Of a DNA stretch of 64,000 nt, positions 25,472 to 35,954 are shown in pieces. The position numbers and the translations under genes were made by a program. How positions within the stretch are numbered: position 1 is the first letter of the stretch; each line of letters begins with the position of its first letter. Under the pieces are notes generated by a model. That model saw nothing but the letters and a program-made list of their open reading frames with translations. It was not told the origin of the DNA and made no database searches. Origin of the DNA: Verrucomicrobiota bacterium (GTDB taxonomy: Bacteria > Verrucomicrobiota > Verrucomicrobiia > Verrucomicrobiales > Akkermansiaceae); contig JAURPJ010000038.1 in NCBI GenBank assembly GCA_030835305.1, positions 28,898 through 92,897 of the forward strand, read 5' to 3'.

Positions 25472-26436
25472 TCGCTGAAAGCCGTTCCCACCAAAACCAC
25501 CCAGCCCAATGCCCCCGCACCGACGGGCTGTGGTGTTTGGAAGATGGAATCCTAAGGGGTTCCCCCATCATCTATTTTTCGAGGCGGGAAAAAACAAACA
25601 ATTCGGGTATTCTACGATTTTAATCTGCAGCCTGCTTGGCATAGAAGCCCGGAATCGGCCGGACAGGAATTGTCCGGGCCCGGATTTTCAAACGTCTTCT
25701 CCAGCCCCCGCCGCCCGCACTTTTTCAGCCAGCCAAACGACCATTGTTACATTGTTATTCTCCCGCTGCTTTCCACTCACCACTCCCAACCTTCAGCTCT
25801 TCTGTTTTTAAACCCCACCATATTGTTCTGATGAAACGAGGACTTTCATCGGATGACTTGACCAACTCGACCGACTGAAAAAAATCTCCAATGCATCCGC
25901 CAACCAGAAGAAGAATCAAGAGGGTAAAGGACAACTTAAGTGTTATTTTTTTCACTGAAGAATTTAATCTCGACAAGAACCGGGTCAATGTTGGGGTAAG
26001 ACTTCCGCCCGATTCAAGTATATTTTATATTTCTTTTTCTTGTACATCGGTCAATTTTTCTGCGCCGAGCCTCTATGGCTGCCGGTTGAGCCCGGCAGCC
26101 CTTTCAAGTCGATCGGTCATTGATTGAGATACGGTGCGTATCACTTTTTTCGGGGCTATCTGAATTGATACCTTATCTGACACCAAGGGCTATTGAACAA
26201 TTGAAGATAAACTCCCACGCACCCCAGCCTTCTTGAACGCGAGAACGATATCCGCTTTAAGGGATGTCGAAAAAAAAATCTTGAAAACGGAGACTCCATT
26301 ACTCTCCGACCTGAGGATTGGGTTGAACGAAAAACCCAGCCAAAGAGGCTGATCGATCACCACAGCCGCGTTCCGCCGTTAGATCATTCGCTGACAAGCC
26401 AGGCTCCGAAGCAGCGTAGGTAGCCTCCACAAACCT
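25472..26436. other. Long intergenic region with at most one small gene
   Basis: About 965 bases separate the DUF1501 gene from the SGNH operon. Apart from a possible short lipoprotein on the minus strand (25755-25955) no gene is convincing. A weak imperfect stem lies about 20-70 bases past the DUF1501 stop. The part from 25960 to 26300 is AT-rich and has no recognised RNA or repeat. Confidence 0.5.
25755..25955 (-). CDS. Possible small lipoprotein
   Basis: From a GTG at 25955 the frame encodes 66 residues beginning KKITLKLSFTLLILLLVGGC, a lysine-rich start, a hydrophobic core and a lipobox (LVGGC) with the cysteine at residue 21. The remaining 45 residues match no family. An ATG at 25988 would extend the start by 11 residues. 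It stands alone in a long intergenic region. The signal is convincing, the gene less so. Confidence 0.4.
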   Translation of the reverse strand: MKKITLKLSFTLLILLLVGGCIGDFFQSVELVKSSDESPRFIRTIWWGLKTEELKVGSGEWKAAGE

Positions 26437-27330
26437 ATGAAGAAATTCTGGCTCTCTCTCCTGTCAATCACTCTACCGGCCTCCGCGGTCACTTTTGAGG
26501 ACAACGACACCGTCGTTCTTCTCGGAAACACCGTCATCGAACGTGCCCAAAAATACGGATACTTCGAAACTGCGATCAGCCTCTCCGCCGGGAAAAACAA
26601 CCTTAAGTTCCGTAATCTCGGCTGGAGCGGTGACACTGTGTTCGGCACCGCAAGAAGCTACTTCGGCCCTCCCAAGGAAGGATTCGATCGCCTCAAATCC
26701 GACCTCACCGAACTCAAGCCCAACGTCGTCATCGTCTGCTACGGAGCCGTCGCCGCCTTCGACGGAGAAAAAGGCCTCCCCGAATTCATTTCCGGATACG
26801 AAACTCTTCTCTCCATGATCAAATCATCGGCAGCCCCCCGGGAGATTGTCATCGTCTCGCCCCCGCCCGCCGAATCTCTCGGCGCACCCATGCCCGACAT
26901 GGCGGAACACAACAAGCGCCTCGCCCTTTACTCCGAAGCCCTCGGCGACTTGGCAGCCAAACACAAACTCCGGTTCGCCGACTTCTTCACCACGCTAGGC
27001 AGTAGCAAAGGCCTTACTGACAACGGCCTCCACTTCACCAGTGAAGGCTATCAAACCGCCTCTCCAAAATTCGTCGAAGCCCTCGGCATCAACCTTGCCA
27101 CCGGCAACCAACTCCAAAGCGAGCACGCCCGCAAACTCCGCGAAGCCACCGTCGCCAAAAACAAGCTCTTCTTCTTCCGCTGGCGCCCTGCCAACGAAAC
27201 CTACCTCCGTCTCTTCCGCAAACACGAGCAAGGCAACAACGTCAGAGAGCTCCCGATGTTTGACCCGCTCATCGCCGAGGCCGAAAAGGAAATCGAAGCC
27301 CTCAAGAAAACCACTCTTTCCCTCAAGTAG
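26437..27330 (+). CDS. Secreted SGNH-fold protein lacking the usual nucleophile motif
   Basis: The 297-residue protein has a signal peptide (MKKFWLSLLSITLPASA) and SGNH blocks: VVLLGNTVIERAQ in the position of block I, LGWSGDTVFG as block II, VVIVCYGAVAAFDG as block III and TDNGLHFTSEGY as block V. In active GDSL/SGNH enzymes block I is GDS; here GNT replaces it, so the catalytic serine is absent. Close PVC proteins share this change, often fused to or beside a PVC dehydrogenase, as here. It may bind acetylated sugars rather than hydrolyse them. The next gene starts two bases after the stop. Confidence 0.85.
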   Translation: MKKFWLSLLSITLPASAVTFEDNDTVVLLGNTVIERAQKYGYFETAISLSAGKNNLKFRNLGWSGDTVFGTARSYFGPPKEGFDRLKSDLTELKPNVVIVCYGAVAAFDGEKGLPEFISGYETLLSMIKSSAAPREIVIVSPPPAESLGAPMPDMAEHNKRLALYSEALGDLAAKHKLRFADFFTTLGSSKGLTDNGLHFTSEGYQTASPKFVEALGINLATGNQLQSEHARKLREATVAKNKLFFFRWRPANETYLRLFRKHEQGNNVRELPMFDPLIAEAEKEIEALKKTTLSLK

Positions 27331-27332
27331 AA

Positions 27333-30300
27333 ATGATCACCCGACTTCTCTTCACGGTCTCCCTCACGACCCTTTCCGCCATCGCGCAACGTGGCCTCAA
27401 GGACATTCCCGATCCTGATCCGGTTAAACAAGCCGCTGCCTTCAACCTGCCGGAAGGCATGGAGATCCAGCTCGTCGCTTCCGATCCCATGATCGCAAAA
27501 CCGGTGCAGATGAACTTCGATTCCCAGGGGCGCATCTGGCTCGTTTCCAGCGGAATGTATCCTCACATCGTTCCCGGCGCCGAGGAAAACGACAAGGTCC
27601 TCATTCTTGAAGACACCAATGGCGACGGCGTCGCCGACAAGCGCACCGTTTTCGCCGACGACCTCCACATTCCCACCGCCGTCCTTCCGGCCGATGGCGG
27701 AGCTTACGTCGCCAACTCGACCGAGATCATTTTCCTCAAGGACACGGATGGAGATGACAAGGCCGACCACCGCCGTGTCGTGCTTTCAGGTTTCGGCACC
27801 GAAGACACCCACCACCTCGTCCACACCTTCGAGCAGGGCCCGGACGGCATGCTTTACTTCTTGCAGTCCATCTACATCCACAGCCATCTCGAAACCCCCT
27901 ATGGCGTCCGTCGCCTCATGGGAGGAGGCGTTTGGCACTTCCGACCCGAAACCCAACGCGCTGAAATCCTCTCCAAAGGTCTCATTAACCCCTGGGGATT
28001 TATCTTTGATGAACACGGACAAACCTTCGCCACCGACGGTGCCGGCGGCCAGGGAATCAACGATATTTTCCCGCGCTCCGTTTTCCGGACCTCACCCGGA
28101 GCCCAACGCATCGTCGACGGACTCAACCCCGGCCAGCCCAAGCTCTGCGGCCTTGAAATCCTCTCCGGATCCCATATCCCCGATAAGCTTCGCGGCGTCC
28201 TCATCGCGCCCGATTTCCGGGGTCACCGCATCAATGCCTACCGCCTCACTCCCGAGGGCTCATCTTACAAGTCCACCCGCATCGATGACTTCCTGAGTTC
28301 CTCCCACCGCGCCTTCCGACCCATCGATGTTAAAATGGGGCCCGACGGCGCGCTTTACATTGCCGATTGGTATAACCCCATCATCCAGCATGGCGAGGTC
28401 GACTTCCGCGACGAACGCCGTGATCACTCGCGCGGACGCATCTGGCGCGTCACTTTCAAAGACCGCCCTCTGATTGAGAAGAAGAACTTCTCCGAATCTT
28501 CCATCGAAGATCTCGTGGTCCACCTCCTTTCAAAAGAACGCGTCCACCGCGAACAGGCCAGAAGCGAGCTTCGCACCCGCAACCGCGGGGAAGTTCTCGC
28601 AAAGCTCGCCCTCTGGAACAACCGGCTCACCGGAGACTTTGCGCGTATGCAGTTCATGTGGACTTATCAGGCTCTCAACCACACTCCGGTCGACCTGATC
28701 AAGTCGCTCATCGCATCCGATGACCCCCGCTACCGCGCTGCTGCCCTTCGAGTGATCTACCACCGTCACGAAGAAGTCCCCGGTGCCGCCGAAATCGTAA
28801 AAAATGCCATCAATGATGACAACGGACGCGTCCGTCTCTGGGCCGTCAGCTGCCTCGCCCAAATGCCCGGACCTGACTCTGTCCCAACCGCTTTGCAAGC
28901 CCTCGATCACCCCGTCGACAAAACGATGGACTTCGCACTCTGGTCCATCGTCCGGGAACACCAGGAATACTGGGCTCCCAGATTCGAAGCCGGAAAGCCC
29001 GTCTTTGGCGACAAGCTCCCACACCTCATCTTTGCAATGAAGGCCCTCGGGAAATCACTCTCACTCGAGTCCATCTTCACCAGTGTCGATAACGGAAGCC
29101 TCACCCCGACCGAGCGCAAGGATGCCATTTCGGTGATCTCGCAAGTCGGCTCCGCAAGCGACCTCAGCCGCCTTCTCAAGTTGGCTCCCAAAGAACCGGC
29201 CATCCTTGAGCAACTCGTCACCGCCGCGCAAATCCGCAAATTACAACCCAAGTCAGGAAAAGAACAACTCCTTCCCTTCCTGGATTCGGACCAACCCGCG
29301 ATTTTCGCCAGCGCCGCCAAACTGACCGGCCTCTGGAAATTTGCTCCCGCCCGCGAGAAGCTGGTGGCTGCTTTCACCCAGTCAACCGCCAAACGACAAG
29401 CCGCCGCCGAGGGCCTCCGCCTCTTTGGTGATCAGGAAACGATCAAGCTATTCGTCAAACTTTCCAGGGACTCTCCCGATGAAGCCACCCGCGCTATCGC
29501 GGTCAAGGAACTGGCCAGAATTGCTCCCGATCGGGCCGCCGCCAGCGCCGTCACTCTCTTGCAAAAAGACACCGATGGAAAGGACGAACACGGACTGTTC
29601 TCCAGCTTCCTGCAAAGCACCCGGGCCTCCACCTCGCTCGCCAAAGCACTCAAGGACAAAACCCTTCCCACCAAGATCGCCACCCTCGGCCTTCAGCGCG
29701 CGGGCACTTCCGGGCGTCCTCCAAAAGACCTGATGGCCGCCCTGCAAACCGCCGGAAATCTTAAACCAATGTCGCAACAACTCTCTGCCGCCGAGATGGC
29801 CAAACTCGTCGATCGTGTGCAGAAGGAAGGCGACCCTCATCGCGGCGAAACCATCTATCGCCGCACCGACCTCCAATGCACCGCCTGCCACGCCATCGGC
29901 GGAGTCGGCAGTCCCATCGGCCCGGATCTCGTCAGCATCGGAGCCAGCGCCCCGGTCGACTACCTCATCACCTCGCTCCTTAATCCCAATGACAAGATCA
30001 AGGAAGGTTATCACACCACCCTCGTCAGCGAGAAAAATGGCAACGCCCATACCGGCGGCCTCGTGAGCGAGAGCGACACCGAAGTGGTCCTCCGTGATTA
30101 CGCCGGAAAGATGAATCGCATCGCCCGCGCCGACATTAAAAACATCACCATCAGCCCCGTCTCCATGATGCCTCCCGGCCTGACTGCGGGACTTCGCGAA
30201 GACCAATTCGTTGACCTGGCACGATTCCTCTCTGAGTTGGGCAAGGACGGTGATTTCAAGGTCAGCGCCAAGCCCATCATCCGCGATTGGAAGGTCCTGC

Positions 30301-30683
30301 AACCCCATCCGCGCACCGTCGATGGCATGGGCCACTATGGCACCGCCGTCTTCGCCGAAAGATTTGAGGGCTACCAATGGCAACCCTATGGCAGCAAGGT
30401 CGGCGGAGAACTCGTCCCATCCGAACTTCCCAAGGTAAAAGGCCGTGGCCACAATACCTGGGGAGTGGCCCGCTTCGGCATCACGCAAAAAGGAAAAGTG
30501 AAATTGAAAATCAACGACACCACCTTGCTCGATCTCTTCGCAGGAAAAAAAGAAATCGACCTCCCCGAAAAAGGACCGGCAATCATCGAACTCACCGGAA
30601 ATGAAGATCCGGAACATTTCACTCTCGCCGTGAATTCCGCTTACCGGCAGACTCCGGTCTTACTCGAACTCGTCACCGAATGA
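27333..30683 (+). CDS. PVC-type haem-binding dehydrogenase (propeller, HEAT repeats, CxxCH)
   Basis: The 1116-residue protein has a signal peptide, then the membrane-bound dehydrogenase N-domain (LPEGMEIQLVASDP; ILEDTNGDGVADKRTVFAD), a propeller ending GALYIADWYNPIIQHGEV, HEAT-like repeats (about 400-800) and a cytochrome domain with CTACH (Cys849, Cys852, His853; GGVGSPIGPDL after it). A C-terminal domain of about 100 residues follows. This is a full-length member of the PVC family. The proteins are periplasmic and are thought to oxidise sugars or polyols and pass electrons to the chain; the substrate is unknown. The stop overlaps the next start (ATGA). Confidence 0.93.
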   Translation: MITRLLFTVSLTTLSAIAQRGLKDIPDPDPVKQAAAFNLPEGMEIQLVASDPMIAKPVQMNFDSQGRIWLVSSGMYPHIVPGAEENDKVLILEDTNGDGVADKRTVFADDLHIPTAVLPADGGAYVANSTEIIFLKDTDGDDKADHRRVVLSGFGTEDTHHLVHTFEQGPDGMLYFLQSIYIHSHLETPYGVRRLMGGGVWHFRPETQRAEILSKGLINPWGFIFDEHGQTFATDGAGGQGINDIFPRSVFRTSPGAQRIVDGLNPGQPKLCGLEILSGSHIPDKLRGVLIAPDFRGHRINAYRLTPEGSSYKSTRIDDFLSSSHRAFRPIDVKMGPDGALYIADWYNPIIQHGEVDFRDERRDHSRGRIWRVTFKDRPLIEKKNFSESSIEDLVVHLLSKERVHREQARSELRTRNRGEVLAKLALWNNRLTGDFARMQFMWTYQALNHTPVDLIKSLIASDDPRYRAAALRVIYHRHEEVPGAAEIVKNAINDDNGRVRLWAVSCLAQMPGPDSVPTALQALDHPVDKTMDFALWSIVREHQEYWAPRFEAGKPVFGDKLPHLIFAMKALGKSLSLESIFTSVDNGSLTPTERKDAISVISQVGSASDLSRLLKLAPKEPAILEQLVTAAQIRKLQPKSGKEQLLPFLDSDQPAIFASAAKLTGLWKFAPAREKLVAAFTQSTAKRQAAAEGLRLFGDQETIKLFVKLSRDSPDEATRAIAVKELARIAPDRAAASAVTLLQKDTDGKDEHGLFSSFLQSTRASTSLAKALKDKTLPTKIATLGLQRAGTSGRPPKDLMAALQTAGNLKPMSQQLSAAEMAKLVDRVQKEGDPHRGETIYRRTDLQCTACHAIGGVGSPIGPDLVSIGASAPVDYLITSLLNPNDKIKEGYHTTLVSEKNGNAHTGGLVSESDTEVVLRDYAGKMNRIARADIKNITISPVSMMPPGLTAGLREDQFVDLARFLSELGKDGDFKVSAKPIIRDWKVLQPHPRTVDGMGHYGTAVFAERFEGYQWQPYGSKVGGELVPSELPKVKGRGHNTWGVARFGITQKGKVKLKINDTTLLDLFAGKKEIDLPEKGPAIIELTGNEDPEHFTLAVNSAYRQTPVLLELVTE

Positions 30684-31876
30684 AGCTCCTCAAACTCACC
30701 CTCCCCATCGGACTCGTTGCCATCGGAATCGCCGCCCGCGATTCCGTAAAAGACAAACCCAGCCACACCCGCCAGGTCGTCGATCCAGGCGTTTACACCG
30801 AAGGAGCCTCCTTTGGCGATGTCGATGGCGATGGCAAGATCGACCTCCTCGCAGGTCCCTTCTGGTGGTCAGGCCCTGACTTTAAGAAATCAAACCGCTA
30901 CCGCCCCGGCGAGGCCGTGCCCGCCAAAGGATACGCTCACAACTCCTTCCAGAGTTGGGTTCTCGACGTCAACGGCGACGGACGCAACGACATCTTCCAG
31001 GTCGCACACGATGGAAAATTCCACCTCGACCTCTACCTGCAACCGGAAATGCCTTCCGAGAACTGGACGATGCATCGCGTCGCCGCCAAAATCGGGAACG
31101 AGTCTCCCGAGATGACCGATCTCACCGGAAACGGGAAACTCGAACTTGTGGCGATGAAAGACGGTCGCTTTGGCTTCTTTACTCCTGACCCCAATGCCCC
31201 GGAAAAGCCCTGGACCTTTCACTCTATTTCCCCCGAGCGTACCAAGTCACCCTACTATCACGGCCTTGGCTTCGGCGATCTCAATGGAGATGGACGCACC
31301 GACGTTCTCGAAAAGGAAGGTTGGTATGAAGCTCCCGAAGATCCTTTGAAGCCCGGCAACTGGAACTTCTCTCACTATCCCTTTTCGCGGGCTGGTGGGG
31401 CCCAGATGCTCGTCTTTGACATCGACGGCGATGGCGACAACGACGTCGTCTCAAGCACCGCAGCTCACTCTTGGGGGTTAGCTTGGTTCGAAAACCACAA
31501 GAGAGAAGGCCGGATCACCTTTAAGAAGCACACTCTCGTTCCCGAGAACAAATCACCCGGCGTCGGCGGCGTAACCTTTAGCCAGGCCCACTCCCTGGTG
31601 GCAGGCGACTTTGACAAAAACGGCCTCACTGACTTCGCCACCGGCAAACGCTATTTCGCCCACAACGGTCGCGACCCTGGTGCCGACCAAGCCGCCGTCC
31701 TCTATTGGTTTGAGCTCGTCCGCGACGAAAACGGGGTTCGCTTCATACCCCACCTGCTGGACTCTGACTCCGGGGCTGGCACCCAACTTGCAGCGGCCGA
31801 TGTTAATGGAGACGGCATCACCGACATTGGTGTGGGCAATAAAAAGGGCGTCTTTATCTTCACGAGTTCCAAATAA
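30680..31876 (+). CDS. Secreted FG-GAP/VCBS repeat protein
   Basis: The 398-residue protein has a signal peptide (LLKLTLPIGLVAIGIAA) and several FG-GAP/VCBS repeats with calcium loops: FGDVDGDGKIDLLAGPFWW, LDVNGDGRNDIFQV, FGDLNGDGRTDVLEKEGWYE, FDIDGDGDNDVVSS and ADVNGDGITDIGVGN. These build an integrin-like seven-bladed propeller. It has no catalytic motif and may be a binding partner for the dehydrogenase, with which it shares an ATGA overlap. It is the last gene of the three-gene operon. Confidence 0.88.
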   Translation: MKLLKLTLPIGLVAIGIAARDSVKDKPSHTRQVVDPGVYTEGASFGDVDGDGKIDLLAGPFWWSGPDFKKSNRYRPGEAVPAKGYAHNSFQSWVLDVNGDGRNDIFQVAHDGKFHLDLYLQPEMPSENWTMHRVAAKIGNESPEMTDLTGNGKLELVAMKDGRFGFFTPDPNAPEKPWTFHSISPERTKSPYYHGLGFGDLNGDGRTDVLEKEGWYEAPEDPLKPGNWNFSHYPFSRAGGAQMLVFDIDGDGDNDVVSSTAAHSWGLAWFENHKREGRITFKKHTLVPENKSPGVGGVTFSQAHSLVAGDFDKNGLTDFATGKRYFAHNGRDPGADQAAVLYWFELVRDENGVRFIPHLLDSDSGAGTQLAAADVNGDGITDIGVGNKKGVFIFTSSK

Positions 31877-32438
31877 CCGGAGCCTCTCGCAATTAACCCC
31901 AAATCAGCCGACTCAACTTTGCCGACTGTCCCGAGAGCCATCGGAAAAAGACCAAATGAGAGTGCTCTGAAGGAGCTGCTTTTCAGGCAAGACAAGGGGC
32001 GGTTGCCGCGTACGTAAAGTGAAGGACTCCACCAATAATTTCCAAATCCCAAATTTTCGTTTTATTGGACTCAGCTCATTGTCGACACGAGTCGAAAACG
32101 GAGAACCGGCTCAACAACGACCTTTCTTGCTTCACGGGAAATATTTTCCGTCATTGTGAAAGGCAAGGATACTTGGACTACAAATCCGGCTTTCGCATGC
32201 CACTACACCGATAAGCCAAAACCTCCATTTACGTGCTTGAACATCCACACAAAAATTATATTGCGCTAGGGAAATTCGATCATGAATAGCAAAATTCTTC
32301 CCGTTCTATCCGCCCTTCTCGGTAGCCTCGAGATGCTTGGCCTCCTCCACCCTCGTCGCTAGGTTCTCCGGACCAGACCCGGTTTTCAAGATCCGTCCGG
32401 AGCCTCTTCAGGACGGATTTTTCTTTGCTATCCTCTTT
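31877..32438. other. Intergenic region between FG-GAP and CotH genes
   Basis: No supported gene is seen in these 562 bases. A 26-codon frame (32282-32362, start MNSKILPVLSALLGS) is signal-peptide-like and ends at TAG; it may be the leftover start of a deleted secreted protein. A terminator-like hairpin follows at 32391. Confidence 0.5.
32391..32427 (+). terminator. Rho-independent terminator upstream of the CotH gene
   Basis: ATCCGTCC (32391-32398) pairs with GGACGGAT (32411-32418), followed by a run of T (TTTTCTTT). It ends just 12 bases before the start codon of the CotH gene, so the CotH mRNA either starts past it or must read through it. Confidence 0.7.
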
Positions 32439-35400
32439 ATGAAAACTCTCCTCGCCAGCCTCCTCGTTTCCGCCCCTCTTCTTGGTTCGGAACTCCTCAC
32501 CCCCTCTTCAACCCAGCTTCTGGCTGGCACCGAATTTTTCCCCGCTGCCAATCTTACCAACGGGTCCGGGCTCTCCCAAATCCCCACCCTCTCGAATTAC
32601 GCGGCCACCACCCATACCAATGCAAGCGGGTCCTCCGCCTGGACCACCGACGCCCCCGGCGGTGGATCGGCCGACTACTTCGCCCTGAACCCCGCCTCCG
32701 CACCCCTTCCCGTCTTCCTTCTCACCTTCGCCAAAGAACATGAATTCACCGATTTCATTTACTGGGGATACCACTTTGGCGCTCCCAATGGTAATGAAGT
32801 GAAATCCTTCACCCTCGAATTCTCTTCCGACAACGGAAGCTCCTTCCACTCATCGACCAACCTCAGCTCACCCGCAATTTCACGGGCCAATCCAACCACC
32901 CTCGCCCTCGGTGGTCCCTTTACCGCCAACACCATCCGCCTCACCCTCACCGACAACTGGTTCGAAAACTTTGGCGGCGGCGACCGCGCAGGTCTTGGCG
33001 AAATCCGCTTCATCGGCACGACCCCCGTCGACCCCACCCCCGTCATCGAAGCCCCTCGCCTCGTCGACTTCGGTTCCCACCCCACCAACCCCGGCCCGCT
33101 CATCCATCCTCTCGCCATTTCAAACTCCGGCGGACTTGAAGACCTCATCGTTTCAGTCACCCCCGTTTCTGCAGGCCCCTTCTCCGTCACTGCACAAAAC
33201 CTCATCATCCCTGCCGGCCAATCTCAAAGCCTCACCCTTTCCTTCGACTCCCCGATCGATGGATGCTTCCGGGAATCTCTCACTCTCACCAGCAACGACT
33301 CGGACAACCCCAGCTTGAAAATCACCCTCCTCGCCGCCCTGAACTGCACTTTCCCCGTTCCAGAGCAACCCGAATTCTCCCGTGAAGAAGGAACCTTCAC
33401 CGAACCGTTCCTCCTCACTCTCAACACAGGCGAGCCCGACGCGACCATTCTCTACACCCTTGATGGATCTCTTCCCGATTACGAAAACGGTCTTGTTTAC
33501 GACGGTCCACTTTCCATCAATTCAACCACTCAAGTCCGAGCTTCCTCGTACTTTCCCGGTGCGGAACCCGCAGTTCGAACCCGTTCATACCTCAAACTAA
33601 CTCCCGAGGTCGCCTCCTACTCTTCCAAACTGCCCATCCTGGTGATCGACAACTTTAATAGCGGAAGCATCCCGAACAAGGGCTGGAGCACCAGCACCCA
33701 AACCGGAAGCGGCTTGCAACAAGTCGCCCGGCAGCCCGCGTTTCTTGGTGTTTTTGAACGAGACCCCAGCAGCAACTCCGCCAACCTCGAGCAAGAACCT
33801 GCCCAAACCTCCCGCATTGGAATCCGGGTTCGGGGGGCCTTTTCATCCACCTGGACCCCAAAGCCATATTCGATCGAAACCTGGAAGACGGATACGAATG
33901 ACGACAGAGCCATCAAGATTCTCGGCATGGCTTCGGAGTCCGACTGGATTCTTTACTACCCGCACCCCTCCTATGACCGGACGATGCTCTACAATACTTT
34001 CATTTGGGAATTGAGCCGCCAAACCGGCCGCTGGGCTCCGGAGTTTCGATTCGTCGATCTCTTCGTGAATGAAAACGGAGGAGATCTCACCATGGCCGAT
34101 CGCAAAGGAGTTTATGTTTTCCTTGAGAAGACGAAACGCGATGACAAGCGACTCGAATTTGACAAACTCTCCGAAGACGGATCGACCGGAGGCTGGATCA
34201 ACAGCATCAACCGGATGGATCCCATTCCGGTTGGGGGATTTCCGGCAGAAAACGGAGCCACCTCTCCACAATTTTTTCATACCGCAGGGCCCAACCGGGT
34301 GCAGTCAACCGCGCCTAATGTTTCGGGCTCCGGAGACGACATCCCGAGACAATACAATGCCTTCATTAACTTCGAAGATCCCAACGGCTATCGAATTAAC
34401 GCCGCACAAAGATCGGCCATCGAAAAGTGGTTCCGCGATTTTGAAGACGTTCTCTATGACGATGACATTTGGAGGGATCCTGAGATTGGCTACCGAAAGC
34501 ACCTCGATACCACCGACTTCATTGACTACATGCAGATGCTGACTCTGGCCAAGCAAGGCGACGGACTTTTGCTCAGCATGTTCCCCTGGGTGTCCTCCGA
34601 TGATCGTAAACTCCGGATGGGCCCCATGTGGGACTTCAACAACGGCGCCTACGGTGGACCGACGACCGGGACTCTTTACTTCCGGCCGGAACGACTTTGG
34701 TATAGGAGACTCTACGACGATCCCGACTTCCAACGCGAGTATGAAGACCGCTGGTTTGACCTCCGTGAGGGACCACTTTCCAATGCCAACATGGTAGCGA
34801 TTATCGATGCTCAGGTTTCCGAAATTACGACCGGCCTCGCTGACAATCAAAACGGCCTCACCGCCTCGTCATGGAACAGTCGGGTCAACTCGATGAAATC
34901 GTGGCTTCAGTCACGCGCCAACTGGATCGACTCAAACTTCATTGCCCCCCCTGACTTCAGCTTTGCAGGCGGTCCTGTTTCCAACGACTTCCAACTTGAA
35001 ATCGCAAACACAACAGGTCAAGGCGGCACAATTTATTATTCGCTCGATGGCAGCGAGCCCATCGATTCGCAAACCACTTACGCCGGCCCGCTCAGTCTCA
35101 TCCGCACTACTACGATCTCAGCCCGCGTCCTTACCAACGGCGGCAATTGGTCTGCAATCCGAAAGGCAAATTTCATCGTAGGAATACCGGCCAGCGCAGC
35201 TAATTTGACCGTGGCCGAAATACACTACCATCCGGGCAGTGATCAACCGGACAGCGAATTCATCGAATTAGTGAACATCTCCCCAGCCGAGACCATCGAA
35301 CTCACCGATGTCGCATTCACCGCCGGCATTGCTTTCACCTTTCCACCAGGTACTTCACTCGCCCCCGGCGAACGCATTTTGGTGGTTGAGAATCAAACCA

Positions 35401-35954
35401 GCTTCGAGGTAATTCACGGGGAACTTAACATCGCGGGAGAGTTTGAGGACCTGACCAAACTCGCTAACTCGGGAGAGCGGCTTACGCTTTCAGCTGCCGA
35501 CGGTTCCATCATTTTTGATTTCGAATTCAATGACAAGGACCCGTGGCCCGAATTCGCAGATGGTGAAGGATGCTCACTCACACTCATTCACCCCGAACCG
35601 AGCTCTGACCTTTCACTTTCTTCCAACTGGCGATGCAGCGCCGCATCAGGTGGATCGCCCGGGACCAGCGACGAACTCATTTTCACCGGCGAGGTATCAG
35701 ATCTGGCTGAGTTTATCTTGGGCGAATCCCCCCCTCGGATCAATGCGGGGATATTTGATTTCAGAATAAGAATCGGGGTCGATGACTTTACGGTGGTTCC
35801 TCAATCATCGCCCGATCTTGAAACCTGGGAGCCTCTGATACTCCCCTCGCAGCCCAAGTCCGTCCATCCCGACGGAAGTGCGGGATATCAAATCTCTCTC
35901 GAAGGCAATGACTCCACTCAATTTATGCGCCTCCTGATCACTCCACGTGCTTGA
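32439..35954 (+). CDS. Secreted CotH-kinase protein with beta-hexosaminidase-type and lamin-tail domains
   Basis: From ATG 32439 (signal MKTLLASLLVSAPLLGSELL) the protein has 1171 residues. Domains in order: a discoidin-like sandwich (about 30-200), two CHB_HEX_C-type modules (ATILYTLDGSLPDYENG; GTIYYSLDGSEPIDSQ) on either side of a CotH kinase domain (GRWAPEFRFVDLFVNENGG; ADRKGVYVFLEKTKRD; LRMGPMWDFNNG), and a lamin-tail domain (LTVAEIHYHPGSDQPDSEFI). CotH is an atypical kinase known from spore-coat phosphorylation. In this phylum these large proteins are exported and probably act on surface proteins. An upstream ATG at 32337 lies in the terminator and was not chosen. It overlaps the converging purN by 17 bases. 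Confidence 0.9.
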   Translation: MKTLLASLLVSAPLLGSELLTPSSTQLLAGTEFFPAANLTNGSGLSQIPTLSNYAATTHTNASGSSAWTTDAPGGGSADYFALNPASAPLPVFLLTFAKEHEFTDFIYWGYHFGAPNGNEVKSFTLEFSSDNGSSFHSSTNLSSPAISRANPTTLALGGPFTANTIRLTLTDNWFENFGGGDRAGLGEIRFIGTTPVDPTPVIEAPRLVDFGSHPTNPGPLIHPLAISNSGGLEDLIVSVTPVSAGPFSVTAQNLIIPAGQSQSLTLSFDSPIDGCFRESLTLTSNDSDNPSLKITLLAALNCTFPVPEQPEFSREEGTFTEPFLLTLNTGEPDATILYTLDGSLPDYENGLVYDGPLSINSTTQVRASSYFPGAEPAVRTRSYLKLTPEVASYSSKLPILVIDNFNSGSIPNKGWSTSTQTGSGLQQVARQPAFLGVFERDPSSNSANLEQEPAQTSRIGIRVRGAFSSTWTPKPYSIETWKTDTNDDRAIKILGMASESDWILYYPHPSYDRTMLYNTFIWELSRQTGRWAPEFRFVDLFVNENGGDLTMADRKGVYVFLEKTKRDDKRLEFDKLSEDGSTGGWINSINRMDPIPVGGFPAENGATSPQFFHTAGPNRVQSTAPNVSGSGDDIPRQYNAFINFEDPNGYRINAAQRSAIEKWFRDFEDVLYDDDIWRDPEIGYRKHLDTTDFIDYMQMLTLAKQGDGLLLSMFPWVSSDDRKLRMGPMWDFNNGAYGGPTTGTLYFRPERLWYRRLYDDPDFQREYEDRWFDLREGPLSNANMVAIIDAQVSEITTGLADNQNGLTASSWNSRVNSMKSWLQSRANWIDSNFIAPPDFSFAGGPVSNDFQLEIANTTGQGGTIYYSLDGSEPIDSQTTYAGPLSLIRTTTISARVLTNGGNWSAIRKANFIVGIPASAANLTVAEIHYHPGSDQPDSEFIELVNISPAETIELTDVAFTAGIAFTFPPGTSLAPGERILVVENQTSFEVIHGELNIAGEFEDLTKLANSGERLTLSAADGSIIFDFEFNDKDPWPEFADGEGCSLTLIHPEPSSDLSLSSNWRCSAASGGSPGTSDELIFTGEVSDLAEFILGESPPRINAGIFDFRIRIGVDDFTVVPQSSPDLETWEPLILPSQPKSVHPDGSAGYQISLEGNDSTQFMRLLITPRA

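Noticed and set aside
25490-25545. Imperfect stem after the DUF1501 gene as a terminator
   Set aside because: Pairing is interrupted and no T-run follows.
29448-30617. Minus-strand frame of 389 codons
   Set aside because: It is antisense to the PVC dehydrogenase C-terminal half including the CTACH motif.
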